Part shown: piece after piece, positions 1 through 8,886 of the stretch | Position numbering within the stretch: position 1 is the first letter of the stretch | Layout: the number at the start of each line of letters is the position of its first letter | DNA from: JABSSA01 sp039984715 | Lineage (GTDB): Bacteria; Pseudomonadota; Alphaproteobacteria; Rhodobacterales; Rhodobacteraceae | Assembly: GCA_039984715.1 (NCBI GenBank) | Contig: JBDWUA010000014.1 | Span: 62,001-126,000 of the forward strand | DNA length: 64,000 nucleotides | Reading direction: 5' to 3' | Made by a program: the position numbers and the translations under genes | The notes under the pieces: generated by a model | What the model was told of the DNA's origin: nothing | Seen by the model: only the letters and a program-made list of their open reading frames with translations | Databases searched by the model: none

Positions 1-1173
1 CGCGATGCCGATCTCTGCGCCCATACCAAATTCTCCACCATCCGCGAATTGCGTCGATGCGTTATGCATCAAAATAGCGCTGTCGAGCCGTTGGAAAAAG
101 CGATCAACGGCTGTTTGATCCTCGGTCAGAATGCAGTCAGTGTGATTGGATCCATAAGTGCGAATATGTTCGATGGCGTCGTCTAGCGACTCGACCGTGC
201 GCGCTGCGATGATCATATCCAAATATTCGCATCCCCAATCGTCCTTTGACGCCGGGGTTACGCCGTCAATCGAAAGAAAGTTTGCGTCGCTGCGCACCTC
301 AACACCCGCATCCACCAAGGTACGGATGATATCCTGCCCAATCGTGTCGGCAACATCGCGGTGGATCAACAAACATTCCGCCGCACCACAAATCCCAGTT
401 CTGCGGGTTTTTGCATTCAATACGACATTCATGACTGTTTCTGGATCAGCCGCCGCATCGATGTAAATGTGCACGATCCCTTCGAGATGTGCAAAAACAG
501 GGACACGGGCCTCGCGCTGAACAAGGCCAACCAACCCTTTTCCACCCCTTGGAACAATCACATCGATAAAGTCTGTCATGGTCAGCATCTCACTGACAGC
601 AGCACGGTCGCGCGTGGGCACCAGTTGGATGGCGTCTTCGGGCAAGCCGACTTTGCGCAACCCGTCGACCAGACAGGAATGCAGCGCGCTTGACGAATGA
701 AAGCTTTCAGAACCGCCACGCAAAATTACGGCATTACCTGCCTTCAGGCACAATGCACCGGCATCCGCCGTTACATTTGGGCGACTTTCATAGATGACGC
801 CGATGACACCCAGAGGTGTTCTGACGCGTTTGATATGAAGCCCGCTGGGTTGATCCCATTCGGCCAACACTTCTCCGACAGGATCATCTTGCAGCGCGAC
901 ACTGCGCAACCCATCACAAATGCCTTGGATGCGCTCTTCGGTCAGCAACAGCCGATCCATCATGGCATCCGTCAAGCCTTTGTTGCGTCCGAACTCCATG
1001 TCTTGGGCATTCGCGGCCAAAATATCCTGTCGGCGTGCCCAGACTGAATCTGCGGCGGCCAAAAGGGCATCGCGTTTTTGTTCTGCCGGGGCAAACCCAA
1101 GTGTTGCGGACGCTGCGCGTGCGCGTGTTCCGATGTCGGTCATAACGGCAGATATATCAGCGATGTCTTTCAT
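1..1173 (-). CDS. proA: Gamma-glutamyl phosphate reductase ProA (partial)
   Basis: Second step of proline synthesis: NADPH-dependent reduction of glutamyl-5-phosphate to glutamate-5-semialdehyde in the cytoplasm. About 391 codons are present and the C-terminus (roughly 30 residues by family length) lies beyond the left edge. The aldehyde-dehydrogenase-like core is clear, including the catalytic cysteine region RRTGICGAAE (Cys262). The frame opens with ATG at 1173, giving MKDIADISAV, and stays open to base 1. It lies 45 bp downstream of proB on the same strand, the usual proB-proA order. The family call is secure; only the missing end is unknown. Confidence 0.95.
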   Translation of the reverse strand, partial: MKDIADISAVMTDIGTRARAASATLGFAPAEQKRDALLAAADSVWARRQDILAANAQDMEFGRNKGLTDAMMDRLLLTEERIQGICDGLRSVALQDDPVGEVLAEWDQPSGLHIKRVRTPLGVIGVIYESRPNVTADAGALCLKAGNAVILRGGSESFHSSSALHSCLVDGLRKVGLPEDAIQLVPTRDRAAVSEMLTMTDFIDVIVPRGGKGLVGLVQREARVPVFAHLEGIVHIYIDAAADPETVMNVVLNAKTRRTGICGAAECLLIHRDVADTIGQDIIRTLVDAGVEVRSDANFLSIDGVTPASKDDWGCEYLDMIIAARTVESLDDAIEHIRTYGSNHTDCILTEDQTAVDRFFQRLDSAILMHNASTQFADGGEFGMGAEIGIA

Positions 1174-1218
1174 ATCGAACGTCCTGTGTTGATCTTAGTC
1201 AGTATAATAAATCGGGCA

Positions 1219-2325
1219 TCACAATGCCATGTCATCGCGATGAACCAGCGCCGCCCGACCTGGATATCCCAGAATGTCTTCGATTTCAGCGCTTTGACGC
1301 CCTTTGATGGCCTGTACCTCGGATGCGGTATAGCGCGACAACCCGGCACAAATGAAAGTGCCATCCGCCTTTTCGACAGACACAGGATCGCCGCGTTCGA
1401 AATCCCCGGTCACAGCCGTCACACCCGCAGGCAAAAGGCTTTTCCCATTCAGCAAAGCACGGGCCGCGCCCTCGTCCACAACCAACGCGCCGAATGGCTT
1501 CATTGCGGAAATCCAACGTTTGCGTGCATCCTGCGGATTCAATTGCGCCTTAAACCAAGTGGCGCGCGCGCCATTGTTCAAGGCCTGCAAAGGATGCATC
1601 ACATCCCCTGCACAAATCGCCATAGTGCTTCCCGCTGCAGTGGCCGTTTTGGCGGCCATCACTTTGGTTTTCATACCACCTTTGGACAATCCCGATCCTG
1701 CATCGCCTGCCATCGCTTCGATTTCAGGGGTTATACGATCAATCACATCGAAATGCGTCGCATCCGGATCGGTCTGCGGGTTGGCCGAATAAAACCCATC
1801 CACATCGGATAGCAAAACAAGAACGTCTGCCCCAATTGATGCGGCGATTTGAGCACCTAGACGATCATTGTCGCCAAACCGAATTTCGTCAGTCGCAATC
1901 GTGTCGTTTTCGTTCACGATGGGCAATACACCCAGCGAAAGCAACTGTTCCAACGTGGCGCGCGAATTCAGGTAACGCCTGCGATCTCGGCTGTCTTCTA
2001 AGGTCACCAACACTTGGGCTGTGGTGACGCCGTGTGGTCGCATTGCCGTTTCATAGGCTTGGGCAAGACGGATTTGTCCCACTGCGGCCGCGGCTTGGGA
2101 TTGTTCCAACGCCAGATCGGTCTTGGGCATGTTCAATATGCCCCGCCCCAACGCGATTGATCCCGAAGACACCAAAACAACCTGCGTGCCATTGTCCTTC
2201 AGGTCGGCGACGTCCTTGGCCAGTGTTTGAAGCCAGTCATCGCGCAAATGGCCCGTGACGCGGTCCACCAAAAGAGCCGACCCGATCTTGACCACGACAC
2301 GTTTGGCAGTGCTTAGGGACGCCAT
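1219..2325 (-). CDS. proB: Glutamate 5-kinase ProB
   Basis: Phosphorylates glutamate to glutamyl-5-phosphate, the committed step of proline synthesis and usual point of feedback control. The 368-residue protein has an amino-acid-kinase domain (about 1-255) opening with VVVKIGSALL, followed by a C-terminal PUA domain (about 275-355), the normal full-length architecture. The start ATG at 2325 lies inside the end of obgE, a 13-bp overlap suggesting translational coupling. proA follows 45 bp downstream, so obgE-proB-proA probably form one transcript, an arrangement common in alphaproteobacteria. Confidence 0.95.
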   Translation of the reverse strand: MASLSTAKRVVVKIGSALLVDRVTGHLRDDWLQTLAKDVADLKDNGTQVVLVSSGSIALGRGILNMPKTDLALEQSQAAAAVGQIRLAQAYETAMRPHGVTTAQVLVTLEDSRDRRRYLNSRATLEQLLSLGVLPIVNENDTIATDEIRFGDNDRLGAQIAASIGADVLVLLSDVDGFYSANPQTDPDATHFDVIDRITPEIEAMAGDAGSGLSKGGMKTKVMAAKTATAAGSTMAICAGDVMHPLQALNNGARATWFKAQLNPQDARKRWISAMKPFGALVVDEGAARALLNGKSLLPAGVTAVTGDFERGDPVSVEKADGTFICAGLSRYTASEVQAIKGRQSAEIEDILGYPGRAALVHRDDMAL

Positions 2326-3347
2326 GTTTCGGCTTCTTCTACGGGCTTGCGGCGCAGACGTTCATCATCGATTTCGCCGCGCAAGGCACGCAAAACGTCT
2401 TTCACACCGTCGCGTGCAACGGACGACATTTTCAATACGGGTCCGCCAGTTGCCTCTTCCAATGCGCTTGCACGTTCGGCCAGCGTTTCAGCGTCCAAAG
2501 CGTCAATTTTGTTCAACACAGTGATGCGGGGTTTACTGGCCAATTCATCAGCATAAGCTGCGATTTCGGTCAAGATTGTCTTGTGGTCCTGCAACATGGT
2601 TTCAGAGGTCCCATCCACAAGATGCAAAAGAACGGCACAGCGTTCCACATGCCCAAGGAACAAATCCCCCAAACCACGCCCTTGTGACGCGCCTTCAATC
2701 AAGCCCGGAATGTCGGCCACAACGAATTCCACATTGTCCACGCCAACAACCCCGAGATTGGGATGGAGTGTGGTAAAAGGATAATCTGCAATTTTGGGCC
2801 GAGCATTTGATGTGGTCGCAAGGAACGTCGATTTTCCGGCATTTGGCATACCCAAAAGACCAACATCCGCGATCAGTTTCAAGCGCAGCCAGATCGTGCG
2901 TTCAACGCCCGCCTGACCGGGGTTCGCGCGCCGTGGTGCTTGGTTGGTTGATGTTTTGAAATGCAGGTTGCCCCAGCCACCGTTCCCACCTTGAGCCAAG
3001 GTGACACGGTCACCAACTTCGGTCAGATCGGCAAGAACGGTTTCTTGATCCTCGTCCAGAATTTCTGTTCCCGCAGGAACACGCAGCACGATATCGCCAC
3101 CGTCTTTACCGGTGCGTTGGCTGCCCATACCGGGTTGGCCGTTATTCGCAAAGAAATGCTGTTGGTATCGGAAATCGATCAACGTGTTCAGGCCGTCAAC
3201 GGCTTCTGCAATCACAGTGCCGCCACCGCCGCCATCACCGCCATCGGGTCCACCATATTCGATGAACTTTTCCCGTCGGAACGAAATGCACCCTGCCCCG
3301 CCTGAACCTGAGCGAATGTATACTTTGGCTAGATCTAGAAACTTCAT
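2313..3347 (-). CDS. obgE: Obg-family GTPase CgtA/ObgE
   Basis: Essential GTPase that associates with the 50S ribosomal subunit and links ribosome maturation to stringent response. The 344-residue protein starts with the glycine-rich Obg fold (about 1-158, including a GGDGGDGGGGG stretch), then the G domain with G1 GMPNAGKST, G3 DIPGLIEGA and G4 NKID. It ends shortly after the G domain without the long acidic tail seen in some species. rpmA and rplU lie upstream on the same strand but are separated by acetyltransferase and exporter genes. Confidence 0.96.
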   Translation of the reverse strand: MKFLDLAKVYIRSGSGGAGCISFRREKFIEYGGPDGGDGGGGGTVIAEAVDGLNTLIDFRYQQHFFANNGQPGMGSQRTGKDGGDIVLRVPAGTEILDEDQETVLADLTEVGDRVTLAQGGNGGWGNLHFKTSTNQAPRRANPGQAGVERTIWLRLKLIADVGLLGMPNAGKSTFLATTSNARPKIADYPFTTLHPNLGVVGVDNVEFVVADIPGLIEGASQGRGLGDLFLGHVERCAVLLHLVDGTSETMLQDHKTILTEIAAYADELASKPRITVLNKIDALDAETLAERASALEEATGGPVLKMSSVARDGVKDVLRALRGEIDDERLRRKPVEEAETWRP

Positions 3348-3394
3348 GTGCGCGTCCTAACGCCGAACGCCCCGAGGGGGAAGGTTAAACGTAA

Positions 3395-3420
3395 ACGCCC
3401 GAGGCGATTGCCCCGGGCGT
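3395..3420 (-). terminator. Rho-independent terminator after GNAT gene
   Basis: An 11-bp stem (arms 3395-3405 and 3410-3420) with loop GATT sits 23 bp beyond the stop of the acetyltransferase gene. The one non-Watson-Crick position reads as a G-U pair only in the minus-strand transcript, and the minus strand continues TTTACGTTTAA, so it works leftward. It separates this operon from obgE-proB-proA. Confidence 0.65.
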
Positions 3421-3442
3421 CGACTGTGAATTTAGAAGACCC

Positions 3443-3979
3443 TCAGAGCTTGCGCGAATAGGTCCACGTCGGCACAGCCCTGTCGCGTGCCACGGAATAG
3501 TTTTCTGCATCGCCCAGATATTCAAATCCACAATGGGTCAAAACACGTGCGGATGCAGGGTTGTCCTGAAAGACGCAAGCAAACATCGTTTGATTGCTTG
3601 TCGGGTTGGCCAGAACCAACGCTTGAACGGCTTCCGAGGCCAAACCAGTGTTCCAATATGGCGGCGCAACCCAATAACTGACTTCGGATTGATTGCGGTC
3701 CATTTTCTGAAGCGAAATAAGACCCATGACTTCGGAACGGCCTTGTTTCGTGCCGTCCATTGCCCAGATGTCTTCATCGCGTTGATCCGACATGGCACGC
3801 GAAATCATCGCCTCGACCGAGCCGGGCGGCAGTGGATGTGGCACGGACGTGGTCATTTGCGCCACGCGAGCGTCACCGCTGTGCAATTCGATCATACCTT
3901 GATCCGAACGCCGCAAAGGCCGCAAATCAAAGCGTTCCGTTTCTATGCATTCCTGCGATACAATCTTTTCCATCTCCAT
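3443..3979 (-). CDS. GNAT-family N-acetyltransferase
   Basis: A 178-residue RimJ/RimL-like acetyltransferase; substrate unknown. It opens MEMEKIVSQE and has the RLRP-type start of the fold (FDLRPLRRSD), an acetyl-CoA loop region near NTGLASEAVQAL and the late motif NPASARVLTHCGFE. The reading frame stays open upstream, but ATG 3979 is preferred because GGAGGAGG sits 7-8 bases before it, inside the end of the exporter gene. It is the last gene of a three-gene unit (acetyltransferase, LysE exporter, acetyltransferase). Export plus acetylation may modify or detoxify a small amine, which is inference from the neighbours. Confidence 0.85.
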   Translation of the reverse strand: MEMEKIVSQECIETERFDLRPLRRSDQGMIELHSGDARVAQMTTSVPHPLPPGSVEAMISRAMSDQRDEDIWAMDGTKQGRSEVMGLISLQKMDRNQSEVSYWVAPPYWNTGLASEAVQALVLANPTSNQTMFACVFQDNPASARVLTHCGFEYLGDAENYSVARDRAVPTWTYSRKL

Positions 3980-3981
3980 CG

Positions 3982-4581
3982 TTATGCTCCTCCTCCGAAC
4001 AAAACAAACAGAACCGACGCGACAGTGGCTGCCGCGAGGCAATACATTAGATAGGGTTCCCAACGGGTTCCTGCGAGGGTCTTCGCTAAAGTGTGACCAC
4101 CAAGCGTCCAAAGCGGGTGCAAAAGAATCTGACAAGTGAGCAATACAGCGGCGATTGTTGCAGTTGCGTAAAGGGCGGACGTCCCCGGGGCCACAAAATT
4201 GGTGAATCCACCAACTATTATGGCCCAAGCCTTTGGATTAAGTGGATGAACAATAAAACCGGCCCCGAATCCGGGGGCTTTGGCATCTTGATCAACGGTC
4301 AGTCGCAAGTTTGCGACACGCCATGCCAGCCAGATAATATAAGCCGCAGACCCGTATTTTAACGCCTCGAACAACACCGGAACTGATGTGGCCAGATTCA
4401 TCAACCCAAATCCGATGGGCCAAATAATCATCTGTTTACCCAGTATCACGCCGGCTACGAATGGAATGGTGCGACGCAATCCAAAACGTGCCCCGGTGGC
4501 CATCAATGCCATGTTGGCCGGACCCGGTGTGCCAATTTGACTGACGGCAAACAACGTCAATGCGCCAACGGCGACAGTCAT
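3982..4581 (-). CDS. LysE/RhtB-family amino-acid exporter
   Basis: A 199-residue integral membrane protein with about six hydrophobic segments. The N-terminal pattern SQIGTPGPANMALMATGARFG carries the family's P-G-P motif after the first helix. LysE/RhtB proteins export amino acids or their derivatives; the substrate cannot be read from sequence. The start overlaps the upstream acetyltransferase by 4 bp (ATGA), and the next acetyltransferase begins 3 bp after its stop, so the three are co-translated. Confidence 0.88.
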   Translation of the reverse strand: MTVAVGALTLFAVSQIGTPGPANMALMATGARFGLRRTIPFVAGVILGKQMIIWPIGFGLMNLATSVPVLFEALKYGSAAYIIWLAWRVANLRLTVDQDAKAPGFGAGFIVHPLNPKAWAIIVGGFTNFVAPGTSALYATATIAAVLLTCQILLHPLWTLGGHTLAKTLAGTRWEPYLMYCLAAATVASVLFVLFGGGA

Positions 4582-5129
4582 GAGCGTGCCTCAAGGTCGC
4601 TGGACAACAGCCCCATGATTAAGTCATCGTGACGCGTTTTCCCAATCAGCGCACTTTCCCGTTCGCGCCCTTCGACGACAAATCCAACTTTTTCATAGGC
4701 TGCTGTGGCGCGATCATTGAACGCCAGAACGCGGCAGGTCAGCCGGTGCAGACCCAGTGTGTCAAACGCGTGGTGCGCCAACAGCTGCATTGCTTCTGTA
4801 CCATATCCTTTACCCAAAGCGTTGGGGTCCAGAATGCCAATCGCTATGTTCGCGCGTTGATCCGCGTGATTGACCGAATGCAAGCGGACAGACCCAATGA
4901 GGTGGTCATCGACCTCGATGATCCATGAATGCGTTTCGTTGATTTGGTTTTGCACCCAGGCTTCGGCCGCGTGTTGCGTGATTGGACGCACTTGCGAAGG
5001 ATCAGCACCGAACATGGCCTGAATTTCGGGCGTATTACCGAGGGCAAAGCGTGCGGCCACATCATCTGCGCACGGAGCTCGTAAAACAACCCGTAGGCCT
5101 TGCAAAGTTGGTCTGTTGTGTTGGGTCAT
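4578..5129 (-). CDS. GNAT acetyltransferase, RimJ/RimL-like
   Basis: A 183-residue protein with the RimJ/RimL layout: LRGLRVVLRAP-type first strand (here LQGLRVVLRAP), a central IAIGILDPNALGKGYGTEAM acetyl-CoA loop, and FNDRATAAYEKVGF near the end. The family acetylates protein N-termini or small amines. It is the first gene of the unit downstream of the rpmA terminator, with a 4-bp overlap to the exporter. It is not closely similar to the third-gene acetyltransferase, so the pair is not a recent duplication. Confidence 0.88.
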   Translation of the reverse strand: MTQHNRPTLQGLRVVLRAPCADDVAARFALGNTPEIQAMFGADPSQVRPITQHAAEAWVQNQINETHSWIIEVDDHLIGSVRLHSVNHADQRANIAIGILDPNALGKGYGTEAMQLLAHHAFDTLGLHRLTCRVLAFNDRATAAYEKVGFVVEGRERESALIGKTRHDDLIMGLLSSDLEARS

Positions 5130-5152
5130 TGATGACCCTCCTCGCGCAATTG

Positions 5153-5184
5153 AAAAAGGGGGCCGGCTGTTCTGCCGACCCCCT
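5153..5184 (-). terminator. Terminator after rpmA
   Basis: An 11-bp G/C-rich stem (arms 5157-5167 and 5174-5184, 6-base loop) is followed on the minus strand by TTTTTC. One position is C/A on the plus strand but a G-U pair in minus-strand RNA, which sets the direction. It ends the rplU-rpmA transcript just before the acetyltransferase operon. Confidence 0.85.
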
Positions 5185-5219
5185 TATGAATTTCGAAAAA
5201 TCCGTTTTTTTGGTTCGGC

Positions 5220-5489
5220 TTACTCCGCGGCCTCTGCCACCGGCAGGACGGAAATAAATGTTCGACCCTTGAGGCCTTTGTGGAACGTCACGGCACCGTC
5301 GACAGTTGCAAAGATCGTGTGATCTTTGCCCATGCCTACACCAGCACCTGGCCAAAATTTTGTACCGCGCTGACGCACGATGATGTTTCCGGGGATAGCC
5401 GCTTGGCCACCATACAGCTTAACGCCAAGACGACGACCTGCTGAATCGCGACCGTTACGGGAGGAACCGCCTGCTTTTTTATGTGCCAT
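5220..5489 (-). CDS. rpmA: 50S ribosomal protein L27
   Basis: The 89-residue L27 protein reads MAHKKAGGSSRNGRDS, with the conserved N-terminal tail that reaches the peptidyl-transferase centre. The body motifs GRRLGVKLYGG and RQRGTKFWPG match the family over full length. It begins 11 bp after the rplU stop in the usual rplU-rpmA order, and a strong terminator follows its stop. Confidence 0.97.
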   Translation of the reverse strand: MAHKKAGGSSRNGRDSAGRRLGVKLYGGQAAIPGNIIVRQRGTKFWPGAGVGMGKDHTIFATVDGAVTFHKGLKGRTFISVLPVAEAAE

Positions 5490-5500
5490 TCTCTCTCTCC

Positions 5501-6214
5501 TTAGCCTTTAGCCAGTTCTTTGGCCTGTTCGATCCAGCCTTCACGCTCGATCCGGCCTTTGAACGAAAGTTTCTCGTCCATAGCAGCAACATCGTCTGCC
5601 GTCCACGCCGCGATTTGTGCGAATGTGGTGACATCGTTTGCGTGCAGCTTTTTCTCAAGCGCGGGACCCACACCTGACAATTGCTTAAGATCGTCTGCGC
5701 CTGCTGCCGCTTTGGCTGCTTTCTTTGGCGCTTCTTTCTTAGCAGCTGCTTTAGGTGCCGCCTTGGCTTCTTCTGCTTTTGGCGCGGCCGCTTTGACAGC
5801 GCCTTTTTTCGCAGCAGGTGGTTTCTTGGGTGTTTTTGGTTTTACAACGGCATCAACACCAGCACCACCAATAGCAGCCATGACGCCAGACTTGTCTGCG
5901 CCTTTTGCGAGGATGTCGGTCACACGCAACAACGTCAGTTGCTGGCGGTGGCCTTTGGTCCGTTTGGATGAATGCTTACGACGACGGCGTACAAAGTTGA
6001 TAACTTTCTCGCCTTTGATCTGACCCAGAACTTCTGCCTGAACGCCAGCGTCTGCCACGAAGGGCGCGCCAACAACGGGGCTGTCGCCACCAATCATCAG
6101 AACATCGTTGAATTGAACTTTGTCGCCTTCGGCTGCTGCCAGTTTTTCGACGCGGAGAGTGTCGCCCGCCTCTACTTTATACTGCTTGCCGCCGGTTTTT
6201 AGAACCGCGAACAT
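5501..6214 (-). CDS. rplU: 50S ribosomal protein L21 with C-terminal extension
   Basis: Residues 1-103 or so are ordinary L21 (MFAVLKTGGKQYKV; FVRRRRKHSSKRTKGHRQ). The protein then continues to 237 residues: an Ala/Lys/Pro-rich linker (about 125-172) and a compact helix-hairpin-helix-like domain (DDLKQLSGVGPALEKKL onward). L21 in most bacteria is just over 100 residues. Extended forms of this type are known from Rhodobacterales, so this is a lineage trait rather than an error. The role of the extra domain is unknown; such hairpin domains often bind nucleic acid. Confidence 0.95.
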   Translation of the reverse strand: MFAVLKTGGKQYKVEAGDTLRVEKLAAAEGDKVQFNDVLMIGGDSPVVGAPFVADAGVQAEVLGQIKGEKVINFVRRRRKHSSKRTKGHRQQLTLLRVTDILAKGADKSGVMAAIGGAGVDAVVKPKTPKKPPAAKKGAVKAAAPKAEEAKAAPKAAAKKEAPKKAAKAAAGADDLKQLSGVGPALEKKLHANDVTTFAQIAAWTADDVAAMDEKLSFKGRIEREGWIEQAKELAKG

Positions 6215-6314
6215 TGCGTCTTCCTTTGTCTCTCGCGTCTCTGCGGCCCTCCAGGTGGAGTGTTCGTGGACTTTCGTCCGCCTCGGACAGCGTGCCCTGC
6301 AAAGGGCATGTGTT

Positions 6315-6344
6315 AAAACGAATAGACCAGCACATCGGCTGGTC
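6315..6344 (-). terminator. Weak terminator after DUF2059 pair
   Basis: A 7-bp stem GACCAGC/GCTGGTC (6325-6331 and 6338-6344) lies 46 bp beyond the stop of the second DUF2059 gene. The minus strand then reads TATTCGTTTTA. The U-tract is interrupted, so termination may be partial. Without it the pair would read into the rplU leader. Confidence 0.45.
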
Positions 6345-6389
6345 CTTACAGGCGGCGCTTATCGGTGCATTCGCCAACCAAGTCAAGGC

Positions 6390-7190
6390 TCAGATATCAC
6401 TGACCCGAGATAAGCGCGCGACAAGCTGTCCGGTTGCGAAACCTATCTCGTCAAAGAGCGTTGCGAAGGCATAGAAAAGAGCAGTGTCATAGGCTTTTCC
6501 AGTCTGTGTTTCCCACAGCTCGATATAAGTCGTCAGGTCGCCCTCATTCAAAGGGGAATAAGCAAAGGTCAAAAAGGATTCCAACCAGATTTGCGTATCT
6601 ATGCGCATCGGTTCTTCGGTTTCGGCCAATAGCGTCTCTACATCGGATTTAGAAAAGTCCGACAAGCCACCATCAAGCTGACCCATATAGAATTGTCGCA
6701 ATGATGACATGGCATCGATGACATTGCGTTCAACCAAATCACCTTCGTCCATCATGCGCAGGACAAGATCAGGTGTGCCGTTTTGCGCCACTTGCTGTCG
6801 CACCGACTGTTCGACTTCGTCATCAAACATGACTTCACGCGCGCTCAGCTCTAATTCGATAATCTGTTGCCCCAACGTGCTTTCGAAAAACAAAAGCAAA
6901 GCTTCGACTTGTTGGTCGTTCAGCTTTTCCATCAGCAACTCTTCGAAGCGCGGCGTCAGGCGTGCCGGGTCGTTGAGCTTTTTGATAGTGTCATAAAAAA
7001 CAGGACCGCCGTTCCCGTCAAGAAAATCGTCATCAACAAAAACCGCACTGCGCTCAGCTTCGCGGGCAAGCTGCACCAGCAACCGTTCGATTTGCGCAAC
7101 TTCCATCAAGCGCGTGCTGAGTTCGCTGGCCCAGACCGGCACAGCGATAGCGCAAGCAAACAAGGACGCAGTTATAATCCGAAGCATCAA
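6390..7190 (-). CDS. Secreted DUF2059-like protein B
   Basis: A 266-residue protein with a signal peptide (MMLRIITASLFACAIAVPVWA, cut about residue 21). The rest is helical and acidic, with a DUF2059-type stretch around LNDQQVEALLLFFESTLGQQ. Function is unknown; family members are periplasmic. It is co-translated with its neighbour through a 4-bp ATGA overlap at 7187-7190. The two share size, signal peptide and the DxxxE/FYxGxLG repeats, so they look like an old tandem duplication. Confidence 0.75.
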   Translation of the reverse strand: MMLRIITASLFACAIAVPVWASELSTRLMEVAQIERLLVQLAREAERSAVFVDDDFLDGNGGPVFYDTIKKLNDPARLTPRFEELLMEKLNDQQVEALLLFFESTLGQQIIELELSAREVMFDDEVEQSVRQQVAQNGTPDLVLRMMDEGDLVERNVIDAMSSLRQFYMGQLDGGLSDFSKSDVETLLAETEEPMRIDTQIWLESFLTFAYSPLNEGDLTTYIELWETQTGKAYDTALFYAFATLFDEIGFATGQLVARLSRVSDI

Positions 7191-8020
7191 AGTTCCTGAC
7201 TGGGTTGAAGGCGGCTCATGGCGACGGCCAAGGCCTCGAACCGGTTGGCCATGATTTCATACTGCACAGCATTCATGAGGTCATATACCTGTTTCATATT
7301 CTTGTCTTCCAGAGCCTTTGCATATTCAAGGACCTCTTCATCAGAAAAAGACTGATAGGTGAAGGCAGCACCTGACAATGCGGAAACAGCGATGTTTTCA
7401 CGCAATTCGTCTTCCCCTTCGGACAAGGCTTCTCGCAAATCGGGTTCTTCCATCTGCATTTCGATCACCCCTGCCCCCGCAGCAGCCATCAAAAAGCGTA
7501 CCTGAACCTCGCGAATGGCACGGATACCAGTATCCGCGCTGTCCGACGCTGTTATCAGTCGATTCAAATAGGTCAGGCGTGGACCTTCGATGGTTTGCAA
7601 ACCCGAAACGATCGCATCCCCCATTTCTCGTTTGAGGTCTTCGTCCTCTTCCAGATGTGAATCGTTTTCTGCAACAACCAGACGTTTGCCCAAGTCGCCC
7701 GCATAAAAGTCGGTCGCATGATCCAGCAGGTCATCCGACAAAGTTTCGCCCAAAATGTCGAGCGCAAGGTCATGCATCACATCGACAACAAACACATCTT
7801 GCGTCAACCGAGTCCATTCTGACCCAAAGGCTTCTGCTTCTAGTCCGATCATGTTTGGCGCGGATGAGGCTGACAGCTTGATACTTTCCAAAGCAACATC
7901 AAAGCCCGTGACCTCCAAAAACGCCTCAAGGCGCTCTCGATCTGCGGCATGCGCAAGATGTGCAAATAGCAAGACAGGCAGCAGTGTCACAGCGAATGTC
8001 AAAGAGCGGAGCCGATACAT
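7187..8020 (-). CDS. Secreted DUF2059-like protein A
   Basis: Starting at ATG 8020 (MYRLRSLTFAVTLLP) the protein is 277 residues with a clear signal peptide ending near AHA|AD. GAGG lies 6 bases before this ATG; a longer in-frame start at 8107 would bury the signal peptide, so it is rejected. The mature protein is helical and acidic with DFYAGDLGKRL and SDEEVLEYAKALE, resembling the adjacent paralogue and the DUF2059 pattern. Biochemical role unknown. Confidence 0.75.
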   Translation of the reverse strand: MYRLRSLTFAVTLLPVLLFAHLAHAADRERLEAFLEVTGFDVALESIKLSASSAPNMIGLEAEAFGSEWTRLTQDVFVVDVMHDLALDILGETLSDDLLDHATDFYAGDLGKRLVVAENDSHLEEDEDLKREMGDAIVSGLQTIEGPRLTYLNRLITASDSADTGIRAIREVQVRFLMAAAGAGVIEMQMEEPDLREALSEGEDELRENIAVSALSGAAFTYQSFSDEEVLEYAKALEDKNMKQVYDLMNAVQYEIMANRFEALAVAMSRLQPSQEL

Positions 8021-8163
8021 ACAATTCCTCGCAGCTTGTTTGAAACCTAGATTAGGCAATTGTTCCGTCACGTCCAATAAATTTAGGGTGCTTTGCTCAG
8101 ATCGCAAATATGGGCCTTGTCAGGCCAGCAGGCAACGACTAAACGGGCGCACCAGACCCCCGC

Positions 8164-8253
8164 GGAGAGGTGCCGGAGTGGTCGAACGGGGCGGTCTCGA
8201 AAACCGTTGTGGGTGCAAGCCCACCCAGGGTTCGAATCCCTGTCTCTCCGCCA
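8164..8253 (+). tRNA. tRNA-Ser(CGA)
   Basis: A 90-nt class II tRNA. The acceptor arms are 8164-8170 (GGAGAGG) and 8243-8249 (TCTCTCC, last pair G-U), discriminator G and encoded CCA at 8251-8253. The anticodon loop reads CTCGAAA (anticodon CGA), there is a long variable arm typical of serine tRNA, and the T-arm is CAGGG-TTCGAAT-CCCTG. It reads UCG codons. Its 3' end is duplicated at 10722-10735, so it has served as an integration site. Confidence 0.97.
8240..8253 (+). repeat. attL-like repeat at the tRNA-Ser 3' end
   Basis: CTGTCTCTCCGCCA, the last 14 bases of the tRNA including CCA. An identical copy stands at 10722-10735 in the same orientation. Tyrosine-recombinase elements that use tRNA genes leave such duplications of the tRNA 3' end. 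Confidence 0.8.
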
Positions 8254-8382
8254 ACACCACATTTTATGTCTTTTGTTTGACTTGCATAACATGGCCAATG
8301 CACCTTGTTTCTATGCCTAACATGGTAGTCTGACGTTTTTTGGATTTTATTGGATTGCGCTGATTTACTTTCCTTCTGTGGT

Positions 8383-8886
8383 ATGGATGGTAGTATTTCC
8401 TTGGCGGCTCTGCACGGCAAACAGACAAAAAAGCTGGTCGATAATTTGGGGTCGGGTCGCCATGGTGATGTGTCTGGTCTGTAATTAGTGGTCGACCCGT
8501 CAGGTGCTAGATGCTGGATCGTCCGCGTTGCCGTCGCAGGTCAGAAAAACTGCAAGGGTGCACCGTTACGAACTGACTTTGGTTTGTGCGGCGATAATGT
8601 TGTCACCTTACATCAAGCAAGTGACTGGGTACTTGAATATCGGCGCATGGCCAAGTCTGGTTTGAACCCGCGCTTCACCGCACAACGTGACAACCCAACT
8701 TTTGAAGAATTGGCGCGGCAAGTCCACTTTGACCGCTTGCCCACATGGAAGAACCCCAAGCAAGGGCAGCAATGGATCAACACCTTGCGCGATTATGCCT
8801 TTCCCAAGATAGGGCGCATGCCTGTCGATATGCGCACCTTCTCAGCCGGGAAGAAAGTGAATTGTGTTCAGATACGGAACAGGTAA
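8383..8886 (+). pseudogene. Tyrosine integrase relic (N-terminal part)
   Basis: From ATG 8383 the frame encodes the start of a prophage-type integrase: KKLVDNLGSGRHGDVSGL, then a TAA at 8446-8448, then LVVDPSGARCWIVRVAVAGQ in the same frame. It continues through a core-binding segment (TFEELARQVHFDRL; QQWINTLRDYAFPKIG) and then loses similarity near residue 150 before stopping at 8886. The catalytic R-H-R-Y domain is absent. The internal stop plus the missing C-terminus make this a dead remnant. It begins 130 bp from the tRNA-Ser 3' end, where an active integrase gene would sit. Confidence 0.8.

Noticed and set aside
3443..4228. Long 261-codon version of the GNAT gene
   Set aside because: The extra 83 codons run antiparallel-free through the LysE gene in another frame; a strong GGAGGAGG marks ATG 3979 as the true start.
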